From Chitinophagaceae bacterium (GTDB lineage: Bacteria > Bacteroidota > Bacteroidia > Chitinophagales > Chitinophagaceae), in NCBI GenBank assembly GCA_017307735.1, contig JAFKGR010000006.1:62001-126000 (forward strand): DNA of 64,000 nt, given 5' to 3'. A program made the translations under genes and the position numbers. Under the pieces are notes generated by a model. It saw only the letters and a program-made list of their open reading frames with translations. It did no database searches and was not told where the DNA came from. Shown piece by piece: positions 1 to 8,794 of the stretch. Position 1 is the stretch's first letter; every line of letters begins with the position of its first letter.

Positions 1-1
1 C

Positions 2-352
2 GAACCTGAAATGAAACCATTATTTGAAAAAAATTATATTATCAAACACCTGACTGTATTAGAAAGCGACAATAAAAAAAATCTTGAAAATCCGGGGGCA
101 GAAGAAATGCTAAACGAATACCACGGCAAAGATCAGGGCATTCCTTTCTGGCTGGTTTTTGATAAAAATGGAAAGTTATTGGCGGATAGCAGGATCCCAA
201 ATCCGGATGGCAGTGGTGGTTCAAATACCGGCTGCCCGGCACAACCTGATGAAGTGGCTTACTTTATAAAAGTTTTGAAGAATACTTCATCCCTAAAAGA
301 TTTGGAATTGAACAGGATCAAAACAAGATTTTTAAGGATTGGCGAACGATAA
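2..352 (+). CDS. Thioredoxin-fold protein, C-terminal part (cut by window edge)
   Basis: The reading frame is open from base 2, so the gene begins upstream of the window and the first Met seen (base 11) is probably internal. About 116 residues remain. The segment GIPFWLVFDKNGKLL has the cis-proline strand followed by a beta-hairpin typical of thioredoxin-fold proteins that carry their CXXC near the missing N-terminus. This supports a thiol-disulfide or thioredoxin-like role, but the active site cannot be seen. The gene ends 3 bp before the stop of the convergent rarA. The family assignment is inferred from the fold signature only. Confidence 0.6.
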   Translation, partial: EPEMKPLFEKNYIIKHLTVLESDNKKNLENPGAEEMLNEYHGKDQGIPFWLVFDKNGKLLADSRIPNPDGSGGSNTGCPAQPDEVAYFIKVLKNTSSLKDLELNRIKTRFLRIGER

Positions 353-355
353 AAA

Positions 356-1621
356 CTAATAATGGTATTTATCTTTCCAACGGGCTTTAAGAAATTTCCG
401 GATTTCTTCCTCCCTGGCATTTTTTCCGGGATCATACAATTTGGTCCCTTTAATTTTATCAGGTAAAAATTCCATCTCCGCAAAATTATTTTCAAAATCA
501 TGGGCATACTGGTATCCTTTTCCATAATTCAAATCCTTCATCAGGCGGGTAGGCGCATTTCGAATTGCTAATGGAACTTCAAGATCCCCATATTTTCTCA
601 CCAGGTTTTGAGCCTCGTTGATTGCCATATAGGATGCATTGCTTTTGACACTCCCCGCCAGATAAACTGCACACTGAGAAAGAATAATTCTGGCTTCGGG
701 ATACCCGATAACATCCACAGCCTGGAAACAATTTGTGGCTAATACAAGCGCTGTGGGATTTGCATTTCCAATGTCTTCTGAAGCAAAGATGACCATACGC
801 CGCGCGATAAAACGCACATCTTCGCCACCCTCAATCATCCGTGCCAGCCAATACACCGCTGCATTGGGGTCGCTCCCTCTCATCGATTTGATGAATGCTG
901 ACACAATATCATAATGCTGCTCTCCTTTTTTATCATACAGGGCAGTTTTTTGCTGGGCAGCTTTCATCACGGACGTATCGTCTATAAAAACAGTTTCATT
1001 TTCTCCGGAAGAAGAGAAATTTACAGCGAGTTCGAGCAGGTTGAGAAGTTTGCGCGCATCTCCGCCAGACAGGTTTATCAATGCTTCTGATTCTTTCAAT
1101 TCAATTTTCTTTTGAGAAAGTATTTCATCTTTTTCAATTGCGCTCCTTGCTATTTGTAATAATTGTCCCCGTCCTAAAGGTTTCAAAACATATACCTGGC
1201 AACGGCTTATCAATGCACTGTTTACTTCAAAAGACGGATTCTCGGTGGTAGCGCCGATCAGTGTAACCACTCCTTTCTCAACTGCACCCAGCAGTGCATC
1301 CTGCTGGCTTTTATTAAACCTGTGGATCTCGTCGATAAACAGAATCGGATTTTTCTCCAGCGCCGCAAATGCCAATACTTCCCGCACTTCTTTTACCCCC
1401 GAAGAAATAGCGCTGAGTGTATGAAATGGCAAATGAAGTGTTTCTGAAATGATATGTGCCAATGTCGTTTTGCCCGAACCCGGCGGCCCCCATAAAATCA
1501 TCGAAGGAATATGTTTTTCCTCCATTGCTTTACGCAAAACACTTTCAGGCCCGGTAAGATGTTCCTGGCCTGCCAATTGATCCAATGTGGACGGACGCAT
1601 TCTTTCAGCAAGAGGAGTCAT
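356..1621 (-). CDS. rarA: Replication-associated recombination protein A (RarA/MgsA), AAA+ ATPase
   Basis: RarA is an AAA+ ATPase related to clamp-loader subunits and RuvB. It acts at stalled replication forks and at DNA ends exposed near SSB. The 421-residue length is normal for the family. Visible motifs are Walker A GPPGSGKTT (residues 45-53), Walker B ILFIDEIHRF (about 90-100), the sensor-1 stretch GATTENPSFEVN and the C-terminal MgsA tetramerisation region (about 230-410). The ATG at 1621 places the usual LAERMRP N-terminus directly at the start. It is transcribed alone. A -7-like TAATTTTG lies 23 bp upstream on the minus strand, without a convincing -33 element. Confidence 0.95.
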   Translation of the reverse strand: MTPLAERMRPSTLDQLAGQEHLTGPESVLRKAMEEKHIPSMILWGPPGSGKTTLAHIISETLHLPFHTLSAISSGVKEVREVLAFAALEKNPILFIDEIHRFNKSQQDALLGAVEKGVVTLIGATTENPSFEVNSALISRCQVYVLKPLGRGQLLQIARSAIEKDEILSQKKIELKESEALINLSGGDARKLLNLLELAVNFSSSGENETVFIDDTSVMKAAQQKTALYDKKGEQHYDIVSAFIKSMRGSDPNAAVYWLARMIEGGEDVRFIARRMVIFASEDIGNANPTALVLATNCFQAVDVIGYPEARIILSQCAVYLAGSVKSNASYMAINEAQNLVRKYGDLEVPLAIRNAPTRLMKDLNYGKGYQYAHDFENNFAEMEFLPDKIKGTKLYDPGKNAREEEIRKFLKARWKDKYHY

Positions 1622-1865
1622 AAATTTTTGGATTTGATTCAGTCAAAATTAGAATAAGACTTTAGAAGAAGACCGGATTTACAAATTCATAAAAATATGG
1701 ACTAAGTTTCGTAATCCACCTACCCATAAGATTATTGCAATGCCACCGATTGAAAAATAGAATTTAAATTTCAAAAAAAGGCAGATACATATCTGATTAA
1801 GAATTTTTAGTTTGTGTAATTTCACATACGCAATCTTAATCCAGGTCTGAAAAATATTTGTAATT

Positions 1866-2117
1866 ATGGTCTTACTTATGTTCTTGCTGGGCATCTTTGC
1901 ACTTATTGTCCTCCTGTCGATGTGGACATTACTCTATAGTTTGTACAAAAAGAAGAAATCTTTGATGAGAAAATCGCTGATTTTATTAGCCATAGGTTTA
2001 ATCGGCTGCATTCTCTTTGGATTTATTTACGCAGAAAAAATTCCCGGTTTTATCAATAAAGTGAATTCCTCAAACAAGGTTTTGAATAATGTCGATCCCA
2101 ATACCCTTCAAAAATGA
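1866..2117 (+). CDS. Small membrane protein with two predicted transmembrane helices
   Basis: This 83-residue protein is not recognised. Residues 1-25 (MVLLMFLLGIFALIVLLSMW) and about 38-56 form hydrophobic helices joined by a very basic loop (YKKKKSLMRK), which suggests a hairpin in the inner membrane with the loop in the cytoplasm. The C-terminus is polar. Its stop codon overlaps the start of the next lipoprotein gene (ATGA at 2114-2117), so the two are probably co-translated and may share a role in the envelope. No function can be assigned. Confidence 0.65.
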   Translation: MVLLMFLLGIFALIVLLSMWTLLYSLYKKKKSLMRKSLILLAIGLIGCILFGFIYAEKIPGFINKVNSSNKVLNNVDPNTLQK

Positions 2118-2509
2118 AAACCAAGATTTTAGTTCTCCTGTCACTTATCTTTTTAATTGTATCCTGCAAAAAAGAAAATGAAAATAAAAATGTATTAGTG
2201 GGGAAATGGGATTGGGTATCCTCTGTTAGAGGATTGGCCGGTGAAACCCTTACGCCCTCATCAACCGGGATAAAAATGATTTACCAATTCTCGAATACCA
2301 CGCTTATCATCTATGTCAATGACAGTTTGGCAAATCAATCCAATTACACAATTTCTGTGCAATATAAAGGAACTCCCCAACAAATATCTGTTCTGAGTTA
2401 TGTGCCATACCACCCCAGCCAAAGTTTTTCCGTTGAAAACGACAGTCTTTTTATAAACGATCTTTTCGCAGATGGTTACACTTCCACTTTTGTGAAAGAA
2501 AAAAATTAA
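2114..2509 (+). CDS. Putative lipoprotein, lipocalin-like
   Basis: This 131-residue protein has a classic lipoprotein signal: a hydrophobic stretch LVLLSLIFLIVSC with the lipobox Cys at residue 18, followed by KKENENK. The mature part begins VGKWDWVSSVRG, which resembles the first strand of small Bacteroidota lipocalin-like lipoproteins, and continues as alternating beta-strands. It is probably anchored in the outer or inner membrane facing the periplasm. It overlaps the preceding membrane-protein gene by 4 bp and is convergent with tnaA. The lipocalin fold is inferred from pattern only and no ligand can be proposed. Confidence 0.7.
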   Translation: MKTKILVLLSLIFLIVSCKKENENKNVLVGKWDWVSSVRGLAGETLTPSSTGIKMIYQFSNTTLIIYVNDSLANQSNYTISVQYKGTPQQISVLSYVPYHPSQSFSVENDSLFINDLFADGYTSTFVKEKN

Positions 2510-2535
2510 CCCGTGAAAAAACAAGGTCAGTTGTT

Positions 2536-3927
2536 TTATTTCAGTGGTTCAAAGTGAGCCGTGAAATGTCTCAGGAATTTAGGTTCATGGGTAATTTTTA
2601 TTCCCTTCATTTTCGGAGCATCTTTCAATATTTCACTGAAAACCTCTATCACGTAATCGATATGGCTTTGGGTATAAACACGTCTCGGAATAGCAAGCCT
2701 TACAAGTTCCATCGGCGCAGGAATCAATTTGTGGTTTTTATCATATTTCCCAAACATCACCGAACCTATTTCAACAGCTCTGATACCACCTTTTATATAT
2801 AATTCACAAACGAGCGCCTGGCCGGGATACTGATCGGACGGAATATGGGGATACAATTTTGCGGCATCCACATACACTGCATGTGCGCCTATCGGATACA
2901 TGACGGGAACTCCCATGTTGCGGATGTGTTCACCCAGGTATTGCGTGCTTCTGATTCGATATGTGAGATAATCATCATCAAATACCTCCCTCAACCCGAT
3001 GGCTATAGCTTCCATATCTCTGCCGGCAAGGCCGCCGTAGGTAATAAATCCTTCGGTAATGATAAGAAGATTGGTACATGCATCCGCAAGAGATTTATTT
3101 TTCAAAGCGAGAAATCCTCCGATGTTTACCATCCCGTCTTTTTTTGCACTCATGGCGCACCCATCTGCAAGTGCAAACATTTCCTGAGCAATCTTTCTGT
3201 ACGATTTATTTTCATATCCTTTTTCGAAATGCCTGATGAAATAAGAATTTTCTGCAATGCGGCAACAATCAATGATAAAAAGGACTTTGTATTTCTTGCA
3301 TAACTTAGAAACTTTTCTGGCATTTTCCAAGCTTACCGGCTGTCCTCCACCGCTGTTATTTGTAACGGTGAGTATTACAGCTCCCACATTCTTTGCCGAT
3401 TTAACCAGAAGTTTTTCCAACGCTTTCAAATCGATGTTTCCTTTAAAATGATCCGGGGAATCGTGTTTTTTTGCCAACGGCGTTGGAATATCAATTGCTT
3501 CTGCGCCCGTAAATTCAATATTGGCACGGGTTGTATCAAAATGCGTATTGCTGATAAAAATTTTTCCTTTGCCACCAAGGTATCCATAGAGAATCCGTTC
3601 GGCTGCACGCCCCTGATGCGTCGGCAGTATGTAAGGATATCCTGTCAGATCGTGAACTTCATTTTTCAAATTATCAAAACTCGAAGCTCCGGCATAGGAT
3701 TCATCTCCCACCATGATACCAGCCCATTGTTTACTGCTCATGGCCGATGTTCCGCTGTCGGTAAGCAAATCGATCAGCACATGATGCGAGTGCAACATGA
3801 ACGTATTGTAGTGGGCTTTTTTAATCAGTTTTTTTCTTTCCTCTTCTGTGGTCATGTAAATCGGCTCCACAGATTTTATCCTGAAAGGTTCAATGATGGT
3901 TTTGAATTTTGATTTAGGGTTTGCCAT
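2536..3927 (-). CDS. tnaA: Tryptophanase (tryptophan indole-lyase)
   Basis: This PLP-dependent beta-eliminating lyase converts L-tryptophan to indole, pyruvate and ammonia. The 463-residue length is typical. The PLP lysine lies in SAKKDGM (Lys262/263), and PTHQGR and GGQPVSL are conserved. Much of the chain resembles tyrosine phenol-lyase (EPFRIKSVEP, GLAGRDMEAIAIGLRE). The specificity positions do not: Asp131 in HFDTTR and Ile387 in IRAVEIGS match tryptophanase, where tyrosine phenol-lyase has Thr and Arg. Tryptophanase is therefore the better call, although related beta-eliminating activities cannot be excluded. There is no leader peptide gene of the enteric type upstream and no permease beside it. 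Confidence 0.85.
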   Translation of the reverse strand: MANPKSKFKTIIEPFRIKSVEPIYMTTEEERKKLIKKAHYNTFMLHSHHVLIDLLTDSGTSAMSSKQWAGIMVGDESYAGASSFDNLKNEVHDLTGYPYILPTHQGRAAERILYGYLGGKGKIFISNTHFDTTRANIEFTGAEAIDIPTPLAKKHDSPDHFKGNIDLKALEKLLVKSAKNVGAVILTVTNNSGGGQPVSLENARKVSKLCKKYKVLFIIDCCRIAENSYFIRHFEKGYENKSYRKIAQEMFALADGCAMSAKKDGMVNIGGFLALKNKSLADACTNLLIITEGFITYGGLAGRDMEAIAIGLREVFDDDYLTYRIRSTQYLGEHIRNMGVPVMYPIGAHAVYVDAAKLYPHIPSDQYPGQALVCELYIKGGIRAVEIGSVMFGKYDKNHKLIPAPMELVRLAIPRRVYTQSHIDYVIEVFSEILKDAPKMKGIKITHEPKFLRHFTAHFEPLK

Positions 3928-4120
3928 AATTTGTTATTTAATAAAGGTCAATCTATCAAAACGAAATTAGGAACTTTTAAACGGCAAGTTATTTCAGGAT
4001 ATGTAATAGGATAAATTTTAATATGGCATCCCTTTGCCGGCCTGGCAGAATCATATAAATCCGCCGATAAATTTTCCCAAAAACATCAGGCCCGATAGAC
4101 ATTACTCTCCTCATTACCCT

Positions 4121-4128
4121 TATCTTTG
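4121..4128 (+). promoter_or_regulatory. Probable -7 element of the atp operon promoter
   Basis: TATCTTTG matches the Bacteroidota -7 consensus TAnnTTTG and lies 20 bp before the atpB start codon. No good TTTG -33 element is found at the expected distance, so the promoter is only partly supported. Confidence 0.45.
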
Positions 4129-4148
4129 CGCAAAATTTCGAACGGTAT

Positions 4149-5243
4149 ATGTGGCTTAAAAACCTGAAACCATTGCTGGTAGCGACTTTCGGTATTATTT
4201 TGGTTGTATTTTCCACAAATGTTTTTGCTCAGGAACAACATACAAACGCTGACAGTGCAAAGAAACCATTTGACCCGACAACTGTCATCATGCACCACGT
4301 CCAGGATGCCCATTCCTTCCATTTTTTCACCATCGGAGATTTCAATGCCGTAATTCCTTTGCCGGTCATACTTTATTCTCCGCAAAAAGGATTGAGTGTC
4401 TTCCTGTCCAGCCGGTTTGGGCACAAAGGTGAAAATACTTTTGACGGATACAAACTGGGCGAATCCGAGAAGATTACTTCCGTCGATCCGGGCGTGACGG
4501 TTTTTGATTTTTCTCTTACCAGAAATGCAGTACAGATGTTTCTAATCTGCGGATTGTTCATCATTTTCATGATAAAAATTGCCAGGAAATACCAAAAAGG
4601 AATCGGAGTTAATACAGCTCCATCAGGTGCACAAAATTTCATGGAACCTATCATCATCTTCCTGAGAGAAAACCTTGCCAAGGAAAATCTGGGATTGAGA
4701 TGGGAACGTTACACGCCATTTCTGCTGACAACCTTCTTTTTCATCCTGACCAACTCATTATTCGGATTGGTTCCGGGTGTCGCCAACGTTACCGGAAATA
4801 TTGCATTCACCCTGTTACTCGGCATCGTTGCTTTGGTTGTGATGCTGGCAGGTACGACCAGCCACTTCTGGAAACACCTGTTCTGGCCTCCCGGAGTTCC
4901 GATTGCTGTTAAATTTATTCTGGCTCCTATTGAACTGGCAGGTGAGCTTTTCATGAAACCTGGTGCATTGGTAATACGTCTTTTTGCCAACATGGTGGCA
5001 GGCCATATTGTTATCCTTGCCTTTGTTTCGCTGATTTTTATTTTCGGCGAATTGAGTCATGTGGCAGGTCTGAGCTTTTCACCATTTTCAATCATATTTA
5101 TCATTTTCGATTATTTTCTTGAGATACTGATAGCATTCATCCAGGCATTTATCTTCACCGTTTTGCTGGCCATTTTTACCGGCCAGGGTTTTGAGGGAAG
5201 TGACCACGATGTAGCGCCCGGTTCTCATGATGGAATGCTATAA
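4149..5243 (+). CDS. atpB: ATP synthase F0 subunit a
   Basis: This is the proton-channel subunit of F0. The 364-residue form is long because of the Bacteroidota-type N-terminal extension: a signal-like helix ending VFSTNVFAQ, then a periplasmic segment of about 100 residues before the first canonical helix. The conserved C-terminal helices are present, including PGALVIRLFANMVAGH with the essential Arg277, and a final helix ending in LLAIFTGQGFE. It is the first gene of atpB-atpE-atpF-atpH, with atpE starting 33 bp downstream. An atpI-like gene is not seen upstream. Confidence 0.95.
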   Translation: MWLKNLKPLLVATFGIILVVFSTNVFAQEQHTNADSAKKPFDPTTVIMHHVQDAHSFHFFTIGDFNAVIPLPVILYSPQKGLSVFLSSRFGHKGENTFDGYKLGESEKITSVDPGVTVFDFSLTRNAVQMFLICGLFIIFMIKIARKYQKGIGVNTAPSGAQNFMEPIIIFLRENLAKENLGLRWERYTPFLLTTFFFILTNSLFGLVPGVANVTGNIAFTLLLGIVALVVMLAGTTSHFWKHLFWPPGVPIAVKFILAPIELAGELFMKPGALVIRLFANMVAGHIVILAFVSLIFIFGELSHVAGLSFSPFSIIFIIFDYFLEILIAFIQAFIFTVLLAIFTGQGFEGSDHDVAPGSHDGML

Positions 5244-5528
<285 letters not shown>

Positions 5529-5541
5529 GCAAAACTTTACT

Positions 5542-5581
5542 ACTGCATCCAATGCAAAGGGCGGAGGATGCAGTATTTTTG
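5542..5581 (+). terminator. Terminator-like hairpin between atpE and atpF
   Basis: TACTGCATCC (5542-5551) pairs perfectly with GGATGCAGTA (5567-5576) around a 15-nt loop and is followed at once by five T residues. It sits inside the operon, 13 bp after the atpE stop and 40 bp before atpF. It may act as a partial terminator or an mRNA-stability element that lets more subunit c than subunit b be made. Confidence 0.6.
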
Positions 5582-5616
5582 AGTAAAAAAGAAACAGAAA
5601 CTAAAATATTCATACA

Positions 5617-6111
5617 ATGGAACTTCTCAAACCCGATCTTGGTCTTATGTTTTGGACGCTGATTGCGTTCCTTATTACCCTTTGGCTCCTTGGAAAATTT
5701 GCATGGAAACCGATTCTGAAAGGACTTGAAGCCCGCGAGAAAAATATCAAAGAAAGCATCCAGGCAGCAGAAAACGTAAAGAAGGAAATGGCTGACCTGA
5801 AAAGTGAAAACGAATCTTTGCTTGCCAAAGCCCGTGATGAAAGAGCGCAGATGATGCGCGAAGCAAAAGAAACACGCGACAAGATTATTGCTGATGCAAA
5901 GGAACAGGCAAGACAGGAAACCAACAAAATCGTTTCCGATGCACAGTCTGTCATCAACCAACAAAAGATGGCTGCATTGACAGAGTTAAAAAATAACGTA
6001 GGCAAACTCGTTATAGAAGTAAGTGAAAAAATATTGCGCCGCGAATTGAGCAGCAAAGATGCCCAGGAGAAGTTCATCAGGGATCTGGCTGAAAACATTG
6101 AACTGAATTAA
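5617..6111 (+). CDS. atpF: ATP synthase F0 subunit b
   Basis: This is the peripheral-stalk subunit that ties F0 to F1. It has 164 residues: one N-terminal membrane helix (LMFWTLIAFLITLWLLGKFAW, residues 9-29) and then a long charged coiled coil rich in Lys, Glu and Ala to about residue 150, exactly the b-subunit layout. Only one b-type gene is present, so a homodimeric stalk is expected. It lies between the atpE hairpin and atpH, which starts 11 bp after its stop. Confidence 0.93.
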   Translation: MELLKPDLGLMFWTLIAFLITLWLLGKFAWKPILKGLEAREKNIKESIQAAENVKKEMADLKSENESLLAKARDERAQMMREAKETRDKIIADAKEQARQETNKIVSDAQSVINQQKMAALTELKNNVGKLVIEVSEKILRRELSSKDAQEKFIRDLAENIELN

Positions 6112-6122
6112 TAAGTATTGTT

Positions 6123-6686
6123 ATGGCCAATCCAAGATTAGCAAAACGTTACGCAAAGAGCCTGCTGGATCTTTCCAAAGAAATGGGAAAACTGGAACAG
6201 GTATATAATGATGTGGCTTTTCTGCAAAAAGTGGTGAAGATGAGCCGTCCGTTTGAAATAATGCTGGATAGCCCCATTATTCATGCCGACAAAAAATACA
6301 AAATCATTTCATCCGTAACCGGAAATAATATTTCACAAATCACGTCCTCTTTTATTCGATTGCTTTGCAACAAGGGACGTGAGGATCACCTGTCCGGAAT
6401 CCTGACAAGTTTCATAGAGCAATACAACCAATTAAAAGGGATTCATATTGCAAAACTGACCACAGCCATTCCGGTAAGTGACAGCATTATCAGAGAATTT
6501 GAAAGCAAGATCAAATCTGCATCCAGGGTCAATGAACTCAGATTAGAAACCAAAGTGGATGACAGTTTGATTGGAGGATTCGTTTTGGAAATGGAAGGAA
6601 TGCTGATTGACGGAAGCATTTCCAAAGATCTGAAAGATGTCAAAAAACAATTTGACAATAACGAGTATCTGCATAAGCTGAGATAG
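6123..6686 (+). CDS. atpH: ATP synthase F1 subunit delta
   Basis: This is the delta/OSCP-type subunit that joins the stalk to the top of F1. Its 187 residues start MANPRLAKRYAKSLLDLS, the standard N-terminal helical-bundle signature. The conserved C-terminal motif VDDSLIGGFVLEMEGMLIDGSI lies near residues 141-162. It is the last gene of this atp cluster. In most bacteria atpA and atpG would follow directly; here a 259-bp gap and an unrelated gene follow, and atpA is found inverted 12 kb away. Confidence 0.93.
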   Translation: MANPRLAKRYAKSLLDLSKEMGKLEQVYNDVAFLQKVVKMSRPFEIMLDSPIIHADKKYKIISSVTGNNISQITSSFIRLLCNKGREDHLSGILTSFIEQYNQLKGIHIAKLTTAIPVSDSIIREFESKIKSASRVNELRLETKVDDSLIGGFVLEMEGMLIDGSISKDLKDVKKQFDNNEYLHKLR

Positions 6687-6945
6687 AAGAAAAAGGTCGG
6701 GTCATAATATTATAAATTCAAAAGCCGGTTGTTCAGGAACCACCAACTAATATTTATTCTGACTAATACTTTATACAGAAACTCTGTACCGGATAAAGCC
6801 TGTTGGACGGGTGCTTCTCTTCAAATTGCCAATAGAGTATTCAAATATCCCACATTAAGCTTCGATAAGAATTACTTTTGACTTGTAATAGTTTTCTAAA
6901 TTAAATTCAAAACCATTTTAAAGTTAAGGCCAACGATTAGCCGAT

Positions 6946-8541
6946 ATGCGAGACAATTTGAAACTTTTATATAAAAGACTTAGTAATCCATATCTCCTCC
7001 TGTTTTGTCTGAGTTTTGCACAGGCATTTATTTTCTTAAGAACTGATCAAAATATCGGGTTAAAAATATTTGCCGGTTATTCGGGGTTCTGCTTTTATCT
7101 ACTGTCAGAACAACTAAGTATCAAACTACTCAGGATTTCATTAATCATAGGATTACTATTCTCCATTTTTATCTATCCTTCATTACATGTTTATGGATTC
7201 CCTGACAAAAATTTAATCGCTAATATTCTATATACGAATAAGGGAGAAGTCTGGTTCTATCTAAAGATTGTCCCCCTGACAGATTATATCACCCTTTTAG
7301 TGTTAACATCCTATACAACGTTTCTTATTTTCAGGAAATTCGATAGGAAGCCAAATCAACAGCTTACTCTGATCTCAATTCTAATCTTATTGGCACCCGT
7401 AATAATTTATTTTATCAGACCTGCACAATCTCCATATTTGAATTATGACAAGACCCAGGTAAACCTAAGCTATTTAAAAATACCTGTAATTAAGATTCCG
7501 GTACTAATTGCAATCGAAGGATACCAGGTAATTGAATCAAATAAGAAAATTTTAAAGGAAGCCAAAAAGCCGGACGACTGGAACGTTTTAAATAAAAACA
7601 TATTTAAACTCAGAAGAAATATAGTTATAGTTATTGGCGAAAGTGTCAGGAGAGACTTTCTGAGCTGTTACGGATTTCCCATTGAAACAACACCCTTTGT
7701 TGATAACACGCCTCACATTCAGTTTGATAATTTTATTTCTGCCGGCGCATTTACAGTGCCCTCATTAACGAGAACATTAGTTTATTCAAATTCTTTTTCC
7801 AATTTTGCATTGTCCGATAATATTGTAAATCTTGCAAAAAAAGCCGGATACGAAACTTACTGGCTATCCAATCAGGGTTATATCGGAATCTTTGATTCAC
7901 CTATTACAACCATCGCCGGAGCCTCTGACCATTATCTTAAATTCAACGGAGGTGATTTCCACATAACAAAAATGGATTCTGTAATGCTGCCATATATATC
8001 TCAAATAATTAAAAAAGACTCGACGCCCAAAGTCATCTTCGTACACATGATCGGCAATCATCCGGATATCAGAGATAGAACGAACGGCAGGTATGACCAA
8101 TTTATAATCTCCAATGATTTTTCATACTATGTACAGGCAATAAAAAACACAGACACCTTCCTCTCAAAAATTTATTATGACCTGAAGGAAACCAACAAAG
8201 AATTTGGATTAATTTATTTCAGTGACCACGGATTAATCTATCGTTACAAAACCAAAGACTTTCCACACGGTTATTCATTCAAAACTTCATACGAAGTACC
8301 ACTTTTAATCTGGGGGAATGATATTAATAAATCGAAAAAGTATAAAGTTTACCGCAATAGCAGAGATTTTATAGACTTGTTTTGCCAACTCTACGATATT
8401 AAAGCTTCTAACCTAAAACCACAACCCAGTTTTATTTCTAGTGAAAAATTCAACGATTCGGTCTTCGACATAATAGGGGAACAAGACGAGATACAGGATT
8501 TCAGAAATCTAAAAGAGAACCCACTACCAAGCCTAAATTAA
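6946..8541 (+). CDS. Phosphoethanolamine transferase-like sulfatase-fold membrane enzyme
   Basis: This 531-residue protein has about five membrane helices in residues 15-165 followed by a periplasmic alkaline-phosphatase/sulfatase-fold domain, the layout of the EptA/CptA/OpgE family. Metal-site signatures are visible: VIGESVRRDF (Glu232), the nucleophile region SAGAFTVPSLTR (Thr270), and FSDHGL with a later FPHGY. Such enzymes move phosphoethanolamine from phosphatidylethanolamine to lipid A, core sugar or glucan, and the acceptor here is unknown. It is transcribed alone, with a -7-like TACTTTTG at 6873-6880 and a terminator downstream. It occupies the place after atpH where atpA would be expected. 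Confidence 0.8.
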   Translation: MRDNLKLLYKRLSNPYLLLFCLSFAQAFIFLRTDQNIGLKIFAGYSGFCFYLLSEQLSIKLLRISLIIGLLFSIFIYPSLHVYGFPDKNLIANILYTNKGEVWFYLKIVPLTDYITLLVLTSYTTFLIFRKFDRKPNQQLTLISILILLAPVIIYFIRPAQSPYLNYDKTQVNLSYLKIPVIKIPVLIAIEGYQVIESNKKILKEAKKPDDWNVLNKNIFKLRRNIVIVIGESVRRDFLSCYGFPIETTPFVDNTPHIQFDNFISAGAFTVPSLTRTLVYSNSFSNFALSDNIVNLAKKAGYETYWLSNQGYIGIFDSPITTIAGASDHYLKFNGGDFHITKMDSVMLPYISQIIKKDSTPKVIFVHMIGNHPDIRDRTNGRYDQFIISNDFSYYVQAIKNTDTFLSKIYYDLKETNKEFGLIYFSDHGLIYRYKTKDFPHGYSFKTSYEVPLLIWGNDINKSKKYKVYRNSRDFIDLFCQLYDIKASNLKPQPSFISSEKFNDSVFDIIGEQDEIQDFRNLKENPLPSLN

Positions 8542-8741
8542 ACAATCAGCATTATTTCCAGCAGTTGAATATAAAACATATCCGATCTTTTCTGTAAGGA
8601 AGTCTTCTATCTATGACCACATATAATCACTGATAGTAACTTCGAAGTATTCTATTTCAAATTGAATTCAATTTTTATCAAACATTCTTCTTTGGACTCA
8701 TTCATGAACTACCTAAAAATGGATCGAAATGTTTCAATAAA

Positions 8742-8770
8742 GCCGGTTCTCCAAATAAGAACCGGTTTTT
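8742..8770 (+). terminator. Rho-independent terminator
   Basis: CCGGTTCT (8743-8750) pairs with AGAACCGG (8758-8765) around a 7-nt loop, with a possible G-T closing pair, and is followed by TTTTT. The T-tract is on the plus strand, so it ends the phosphoethanolamine-transferase-like gene. It lies between two convergent genes. Confidence 0.8.
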
Positions 8771-8794
8771 AAATCTTTTAGAACAGGATTTCAG

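Noticed and set aside
3448..3912. A 154-codon frame antisense to tnaA
   Set aside because: It is a mirror of the conserved tryptophanase coding sequence, with no domain of its own.
2536..3927. Tyrosine phenol-lyase as the name of this gene
   Set aside because: Asp131 and Ile387 replace the Thr and Arg that mark tyrosine phenol-lyase.
6687..6945. A remnant of atpA after atpH
   Set aside because: Reading the 259-bp gap gives no alpha-subunit segment. Only short stems (for example TACAGA-AAC-TCTGTA at 6774-6788) are present.
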